From JABMNX01 sp964625905 (GTDB lineage: Bacteria; Patescibacteriota; Minisyncoccia; Phycocordibacterales; JABMNX01), in NCBI GenBank assembly GCA_964625905.1, contig CAZVBS010000027.1, forward strand, positions 1 through 7,979: a stretch of DNA of 7,979 nucleotides, given 5' to 3'. This document shows positions 1 through 5,500 of this stretch, piece after piece. The position numbers were made by a program, and so were the translations under genes. How positions within the stretch are numbered: the first letter of the stretch is position 1; every line of letters begins with the position of its first letter. A model generated the notes under the pieces. The model ran no database searches. It was not told the DNA's origin and saw only the letters and a program-made list of their open reading frames with translations.

Positions 1-126
1 CGATCCTGTAAATCCTGTTATTACTGTATTATTTAAACTCCATTCAAAACTATACGCTGTATCTGATAATTCGGTGTCTATTATTGGTAAATCTACTTCC
101 TCTGTACCATTAGTATTTACACACAA
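1..126 (-). other. Start of an Ig-like domain in the second protein, cut by the window edge
   Basis: The last 42 codons in view read LCVNTNGTEEVDLPIIDTEL, then YSFEWSLNNTVITGFTGS, aligning without gaps to the Ig-like domain of the first protein. The domain and whatever follows lie outside the window. Confidence 0.75.
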
Positions 127-2523
127 CAAATATTCATCCTCTAAATCAATAATTGGCAACGGATTTACGGTTAATGTAATATGTTCTCCTAAACCTAAAC
201 AAGCATTATCTATATCGCTATCTACTCGAACAAAAATAGTTTGTACGTCTGGTGAAAGATCATTTCTATGGTTACTTATATCTGCAATAGCATTTGTTTC
301 TTGCAAAGCATCACCTAAAGTTTCATAATATGTTATAGTTAATGTTTGACCCATTGGAAACAAACTCGTTATTTGAGTATCTGCATCACTAAAATCAAAA
401 GCAGCGACGCCATTTCTATCATCACCATCCAATAATGTATCATCACATACTTCGTAATTTAATTGAAAGTTGGCTGGAATTTGTGTTGTTGATACTAATA
501 GGTTTAGCTGTGATGTTCTGTAACAACCATTAGCATTTTCAATTCTTACATATAATATATCTGGAGTGGCAGATGGATCAATATTTACATAAGTAGTTTC
601 ATTTAATATTGCATTTAATCCGTTTTCGGCATCTGTTAATGTCGTATGATAAGTAAAAAACTCATTTATATAGTTTGTGGAGATTATTTCGTTAGCCTCT
701 TCTAAATTAAAACTTGAAAAACCATCCGTATCATCATCACATTGAAGCAACTCTACCAATGGTAACACTACTGGCAATTCAAATACAACTAAATTAAAAG
801 TGGTCGTATCGTAACAGTCTGTATTTAATCTGTTTTCTATTCTCGCCACAATAGACTGTGGAGTACTTGTGTTTTGTATTGGTGTCGTAATCTCCGTGCC
901 TGCTAATCCAACATCTGCTTCTGCTTGTGTGTAATAGAACTTAACTTCAAAATCTGCTAATAATTGTGCGCCTAAAATCTCATTAATCTTTGTCGATAAA
1001 TCAAAAGTTACCTCTCCATTGGTGTCATCACCATCATCCAAATTGTCACATTGTTCAAAATCCATAGCAGTATTGGCTGTGGGTGCATCGAAAACTTCAA
1101 TTGAAAAGCTTGTAGTATCAAAACAATCATTATTATCATTGTTATCAATACGAACATAAATAGTTTGTGGATTCGATGTATTTGTAAAGGTAACCGGATT
1201 TGGTATGGCATTTATATCTGCTGTGGCATCAGCTTGACTTATATGGTACGTTATTGTAAATTGAGCAGCATCTTGTGTTCCTAATACATCTGCTTCTGTG
1301 GAAGTTAAATCAAAATCCGAAACCCCATCATTATTGTCATCACATTGTAAGATATTATTGACCATATTGGCTGTGGGTGTATCGAAAACTTCGATAGTAA
1401 ATGAAACTACCTGAAAACATCCTGTTAATATACTTAATAATCTTGACCAAATAATTTCTTGAGTATAAGCAGCACTATTTGTATATAATATTGACAAATC
1501 ATTAATACCAATTATAGCATCTGCTTCAGATTCATGATACGTGATTATTGTATTTAATTCTCCATTTTGAATTAAAGTATCATTTTGTGATAAATCAAAT
1601 TGAGCAAAGCCATCATTATTATCATCACATATAAATAAATCATTTGGAGCACCAATATTAAAACTATTCTCTACAAAGATTAAGAACTCTGTAGTGTCAA
1701 AACAACCAGTAGCCACATTTGTAACTCTTACATAAATTGTTTGTGGATTAGTTGTATTACTAAAAGATGTTGGATTAAGAATTGGATTATTATCAATTTG
1801 TGCATCACCAAGATTTACAAAATATGCAACATCCAAACCAGTTTGAGCTCCCAAAATAATTGGTGTATTAACAGTTAAATCAAATGTTGATTGATTGTCA
1901 AAAACACCATCAGTGTCACATTGTTCAATATCTATTGAAACACCTATTGGGACTTCTATTGTTGGTGGCTCGTTAAATGTGGCTGTTCCACCAAAATCAA
2001 GTTGAAATCCAGACGATGAATTAGACCAATTATTAATAAAAAGATAATAGGTTTCTCCTGCATTTACGTCTAGTGGCAATAAGAAAGCATCTCCTGTTCC
2101 AGGTCCTTCTGTTGTATCTGTAGCTCCATTTCCCAAACCTGTTGCTCCAGAATTAGATGAAATAAACATTGTTGAAGAACACCGAATTGCATTCCCAATA
2201 TTATTACAAGTAACCCCTGGACCATAAATAGCCCAATCATAATCATCTGTTCCATTATTTGGCGCAATAACAAACTCCAAGCTTCCTGGATTATCTATAG
2301 TAATTTGAAGCCATACACTTTGAGCTTCAACCGGATCTGCAGATAAACAATCAGGATTAGGATTAGTAAGAAAATCATCAGCTCCAGGCCCTGTTGGAGT
2401 ATAGGTGAAATTAATATTTCCACAAATTGCAATTGCATTAACACAATCATTAGGTTCTTGTGCAAAAAGTATTGAAGAGTTAATTAGCAAAAATAAAAAT
2501 ATAACGTATCTCACTTTAAACAT
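1..2523 (-). CDS. Second large repeat-rich secreted protein, paralogue of the upstream gene; 3' end outside the window
   Basis: An uninterrupted frame of 841 codons runs from ATG at 2521-2523 to the left edge. I split every row into triplets and found no in-frame stop. The start is set by a signal peptide right after this ATG and an in-frame TAA at 2542-2544 just upstream. Parts: signal peptide (1-21), a beta-rich N-terminal domain (about 22-184), six tandem repeats (about 201-799) of the same family as the upstream gene, then the start of an Ig-like domain (LCVNTNGTEEVDLP, from 800) that runs off the window. Because its last repeat and Ig junction match the upstream gene, I infer that the missing end carries SprB-like and T9SS type B domains too; that is not visible. 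Likely exported and surface-bound, perhaps an adhesin. No Shine-Dalgarno motif is seen before the start, as is usual in Bacteroidota. Probably co-transcribed with the gene 45 bp upstream. Confidence 0.93.
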   Translation of the reverse strand, partial: MFKVRYVIFLFLLINSSILFAQEPNDCVNAIAICGNINFTYTPTGPGADDFLTNPNPDCLSADPVEAQSVWLQITIDNPGSLEFVIAPNNGTDDYDWAIYGPGVTCNNIGNAIRCSSTMFISSNSGATGLGNGATDTTEGPGTGDAFLLPLDVNAGETYYLFINNWSNSSSGFQLDFGGTATFNEPPTIEVPIGVSIDIEQCDTDGVFDNQSTFDLTVNTPIILGAQTGLDVAYFVNLGDAQIDNNPILNPTSFSNTTNPQTIYVRVTNVATGCFDTTEFLIFVENSFNIGAPNDLFICDDNNDGFAQFDLSQNDTLIQNGELNTIITYHESEADAIIGINDLSILYTNSAAYTQEIIWSRLLSILTGCFQVVSFTIEVFDTPTANMVNNILQCDDNNDGVSDFDLTSTEADVLGTQDAAQFTITYHISQADATADINAIPNPVTFTNTSNPQTIYVRIDNNDNNDCFDTTSFSIEVFDAPTANTAMDFEQCDNLDDGDDTNGEVTFDLSTKINEILGAQLLADFEVKFYYTQAEADVGLAGTEITTPIQNTSTPQSIVARIENRLNTDCYDTTTFNLVVFELPVVLPLVELLQCDDDTDGFSSFNLEEANEIISTNYINEFFTYHTTLTDAENGLNAILNETTYVNIDPSATPDILYVRIENANGCYRTSQLNLLVSTTQIPANFQLNYEVCDDTLLDGDDRNGVAAFDFSDADTQITSLFPMGQTLTITYYETLGDALQETNAIADISNHRNDLSPDVQTIFVRVDSDIDNACLGLGEHITLTVNPLPIIDLEDEYLLCVNTNGTEEVDLPIIDTELSDTAYSFEWSLNNTVITGFTGS
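127..1923 (-). repeat. Six tandem protein repeats (r1-r6) in the second protein
   Basis: Units begin with a Cys-Asp pair. The first cysteine codons are at 1918-1920, 1627-1629, 1342-1344, 1048-1050, 739-741 and 445-447, and the Ig-like domain cysteine follows at 121-123. The spacings are 97, 95, 98, 103, 98 and 108 residues. Each unit reads roughly CDDNNDGFxxFDL, then a TYHExxADA strand, NPQTIYVRI, a second cysteine (GCF, DCY or similar) and a hydrophobic strand such as FxIEVF. Four of the six have Gln before the first cysteine, which none of the 16 units of the upstream gene has. r4 and r6 carry a longer acidic loop (DDGDDTNGEVTF and LLDGDDRNGVAAF). Confidence 0.93.
1972..2460 (-). other. 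N-terminal beta-rich domain of the second protein (PPC/CUB-like in character)
   Basis: About 163 residues lie between the signal peptide and the repeats and differ from the repeats. Visible features are an early cysteine pair (NDCVNAIAIC), a third cysteine in NPNPDCLSAD, the strand-like stretch SVWLQITIDNPGSLEFVI, then DDYDWAIYG, a further cysteine pair (VTC and IRC), and a closing ETYYLFINNWSNSSSGFQLDF strand pair. This resembles the beta-sandwich domains (pre-peptidase C-terminal or CUB-like) often found at the front of large flavobacterial T9SS proteins, where they are thought to bind ligands or cap the molecule. The assignment is from pattern only. A profile search of this segment would decide it. 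Confidence 0.6.
2461..2523 (-). other. Sec signal peptide of the second protein
   Basis: The first 21 residues have a short basic start (MFKVR), a hydrophobic core rich in Phe, Leu and Ile (YVIFLFLLIN), and end in LFA before Gln. This is a standard signal peptidase I site, with cleavage expected between Ala21 and Gln22. A Sec signal is required for T9SS cargo. It also shows that the second frame is a gene of its own rather than the tail of the upstream one. Confidence 0.9.
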
Positions 2524-2568
2524 CGCATTTATAAATGATTCTTAAAATTTGAAAAATAAAACAATGTA
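2524..2568 (-). other. 45 bp spacer between the two genes
   Basis: The only noncoding stretch in the window. It is extremely AT-rich, with no GC-rich hairpin followed by a T run, so I see no intrinsic terminator after the first gene. There is no purine-rich Shine-Dalgarno motif before the second start. A TATTTTTC stretch comes within one base of the Bacteroidota -7 box TAnnTTTG, but I find no well-spaced -33 TTG inside the spacer. The simplest reading is that the second gene is transcribed from upstream. Confidence 0.7.
2526..2537. repeat. 12 bp perfect palindrome just before the second start codon
   Basis: CATTTATAAATG is its own reverse complement and ends two bases before the ATG of the second gene. 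It could be an operator half-site pair or a weak fold over the ribosome-binding region. In DNA this rich in A and T it may equally be chance. It also contains an out-of-frame ATG at 2526-2528. Confidence 0.35.
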
Positions 2569-5500
2569 CTACCTTTTTAAAGTAAAATGAGCTTTAAACT
2601 GTTTTCTTGTTCCATTACTAGGTTCATCATACTCTACTGTAAACCAATAATCACTTGTTGGTAATAAATTACCATTATAGGTTCCGTTCCAACCATTTCC
2701 GCTTGGACTTATCTGTTTTAACAGCTTACCATATCTATCGAATATGTAAATCTTTGCATTAGGTTGATTTTCGATACCTACAATATTCCATGTTTCATTA
2801 AAACCGTCTCCATTTGGTGTAAAATATAATGGGTAATCAATCACTACTACTATAGCCGAATTTATACCACATCCATTTACATCTCTTGCTGTTATAACAT
2901 GTTCTCCTATTGAGACATTTTCAAAAACTCCACTTTCTTGCCATGGTCCGTCATCTAAACTAAACTCATACACTCCATTACCCATAGCTGTAGCTTCTAT
3001 TACATTATTATCTGCAAACGCCAATGAGGTTACAATAGCAGTGACTATAGGAGGTCCGCTCTCAATTACTAAAGTGTCATCTGTGTTTTGACAGCCTGTC
3101 GTGTTATTAGTTACCAAAACACTATATACTCCTCCTTGTGTTGGCGGATAACTTGATCCTGTAAATCCTATTATTACTTCTTCATCTAAACTCCATTCAA
3201 AACTATAATCTATTTCAGATAAACCTGTATCTATTACTGGTAGGTCTATAACTTCTGTTCCATTAGTGTCTATACATAATATATAACTATCCTCAAAATC
3301 AAATACTGGCAACGGAAGGACTTGTAAAGTTAACTCAGCAATAGCATAACAGATTGATGTATCCAATCCTGCTCCATCTGGTGTGTCATTATCTACTCGT
3401 ACATAAATTAATTGTGGATTATTAATATTCTCATACAAGAATGGCAATGGATTTATATTTAACTCTGCATCGGCTTCTGTTTCAAAATATGTTACTATAT
3501 AATTTACTGGATCTTGTCCATCTAAAACATTAGCATTTTGGGTAGTTAAATCAAATTCAGTACTATCATTTGTAGAATCACCATCGATTTCCATATTATC
3601 GTCACAGAGATCAAATACAATAGCAGCTAAATCACTATTAGCTTCAGCGGCTTCTTGCACTTCTATATTAAAGGTTTGTGTGCTTATTGAACAACCTGTT
3701 ATAGTATTGGTAACAGCTACAAAAATCTGTTGTGGGTTTGTTATGTTTGTATAAGGACTCACTAGGGCGTTAATTAAATTGTCTGCATCTGCTTGACTCT
3801 CATGATAAGTTACAATAAATTCTATTGAATCTTGTCCATTTAATACTTCTAGGTCTTTTGTAATTAAATCAAAATCATAAAATCCATCATTGTTTAATTC
3901 ACAGACTATAAAGTCTGAAACTATTTCTACAACTGGTAACGGATTAACGATAATATCAAAAGTCACTATTGTATAACATCCTGTAATGTCATTAACCACT
4001 CTCACATAAATAGTTTGTGGTGTGATGATATTAGTATACATAGTTGGATCTGCTATTGCATTGGCTCCTAACTCTGCATCAATCATCGTTTCATAGTAGC
4101 TAGCAGTCACACCTGCTTCACCATTAATGATATAAGCTTCATTTATTGTTAAATCAAATACTTCTTGAAAGTCTCCTGTATTGACATCATCACATAATTC
4201 TATATTATCTGGATCTGTACTTGGTGTTGGGTTTGGCAACACACGTATCGTTAAGGTTGTAAAATCTGTACAACCTGTGTCTGTATCTGTAACAACCACA
4301 TACAAGGTTTGTGGATTAGCTGGCGCACCATTAACTGAAGTATTGGTATACATCGTTGCGTCTGGAATTGGATTAGTGCCTGTTTGTGCATCTACGTTAG
4401 TCTCATAATAACTTACTGACCAACTTGCATTACCTCCTATAATCTCATTGTCTTTAATCGTTAAATCAAATACTGTAATCTCATCAGCTATTTCATCATC
4501 ACACAATTCTAATGGTGTTGGTTGTACTGCTATTGGTGGTAATTCTACGCGAATCTCAAAAGTTCCTGTTGTAACACATCCGTTGGATGCACTTTCCAAA
4601 CGGACATAAATAATTTGTGGATTAGACAGATTGGTAAAGTTTGTTGTATTTGCTATGGCGTTGCTTCCTGTGGCTGCATCTATTTGTGTTAAGTGATAGG
4701 TTAATATAAAATCTACCGTAGATTGTGTGCCTAATATCTCTGCCTCTTTGGTGGTTAAATCAAATTGCACTATGCCATCTGCATTGGTGTCACAAATTAC
4801 ATAATCCTCTATATCTAGTGGAACTACTGGTGATGGCAAAACATTTAACATTAATTCCATAACCGTATAACAGCCTGTATTAGTATTCTCTGCTCGTGCA
4901 TAAACTGTTTGAGTGTTAGGAACTATATTATTATATGGACTCGTTAATGGATTTTGTGCATTATCCGCATCAGCCTGTGTCTCATGGTAGGTAATTGTAA
5001 TGTCTAACTCTCCATTTATAATCTCTAACGTTCGTGCTTCTAAATCAAATTGAGCAAAGCCATCATTGTCCTCATCACACTCCTCTAATGGCATTGGCAC
5101 CGCTGGAGATGGTATTGGATTCACTCGTAAATCTAAAGTTATTGTACTCACACAACCTGTAGCATCGTTAATAGCTCTTATATAAATCGTCTGTGGATTT
5201 GCCGTATTGGTATATGGAGAAGCAATTGGATTAGTAGCATTGTTAGCATCTAACTGCGTTTCATAATACGTTAAACTTATGCCTGTTTGAGCATTTAATA
5301 TCTCATCAGCTGAATCCTCCAAAGTAAATGCCTCTTGCTCATCTCCAGAATTATTGTAATCACATAATTCTAAAGGAGTAGGCTGAACCAATATTGGTAA
5401 TGCATTAACTATTAACTCTAAGGTTGTCAGCACATAACAGCCATTTGCAGTATCCTCAACACGCACCCATAAAATCTGATTAAAGGTTGTAATATTTGTA

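Noticed and set aside
74..328. Plus-strand open frame of 84 codons
   Set aside because: It lies wholly inside the second minus-strand gene, antisense to repeat and Ig-like coding, and its product resembles nothing. Other short frames at 1008-1211, 2070-2273, 4181-4408 and 5629-5817 are shadows for the same reason.
2540..2568. Bacteroidota promoter in the spacer (TATTTTTC as a -7 box)
   Set aside because: The box differs from TAnnTTTG at the last base, and the only TTG in the spacer is far too close to it to be the -33 element.
2524..2568. Intrinsic terminator after the first gene
   Set aside because: No GC-containing stem of useful length followed by a T run is present in the spacer.
2524..2571. 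One long gene split by nonsense mutations, since both frames share the same codon phase
   Set aside because: A complete sorting domain precedes the TAG, and a signal peptide follows the ATG, with another TAA between them. Shared phase has a one in three chance.
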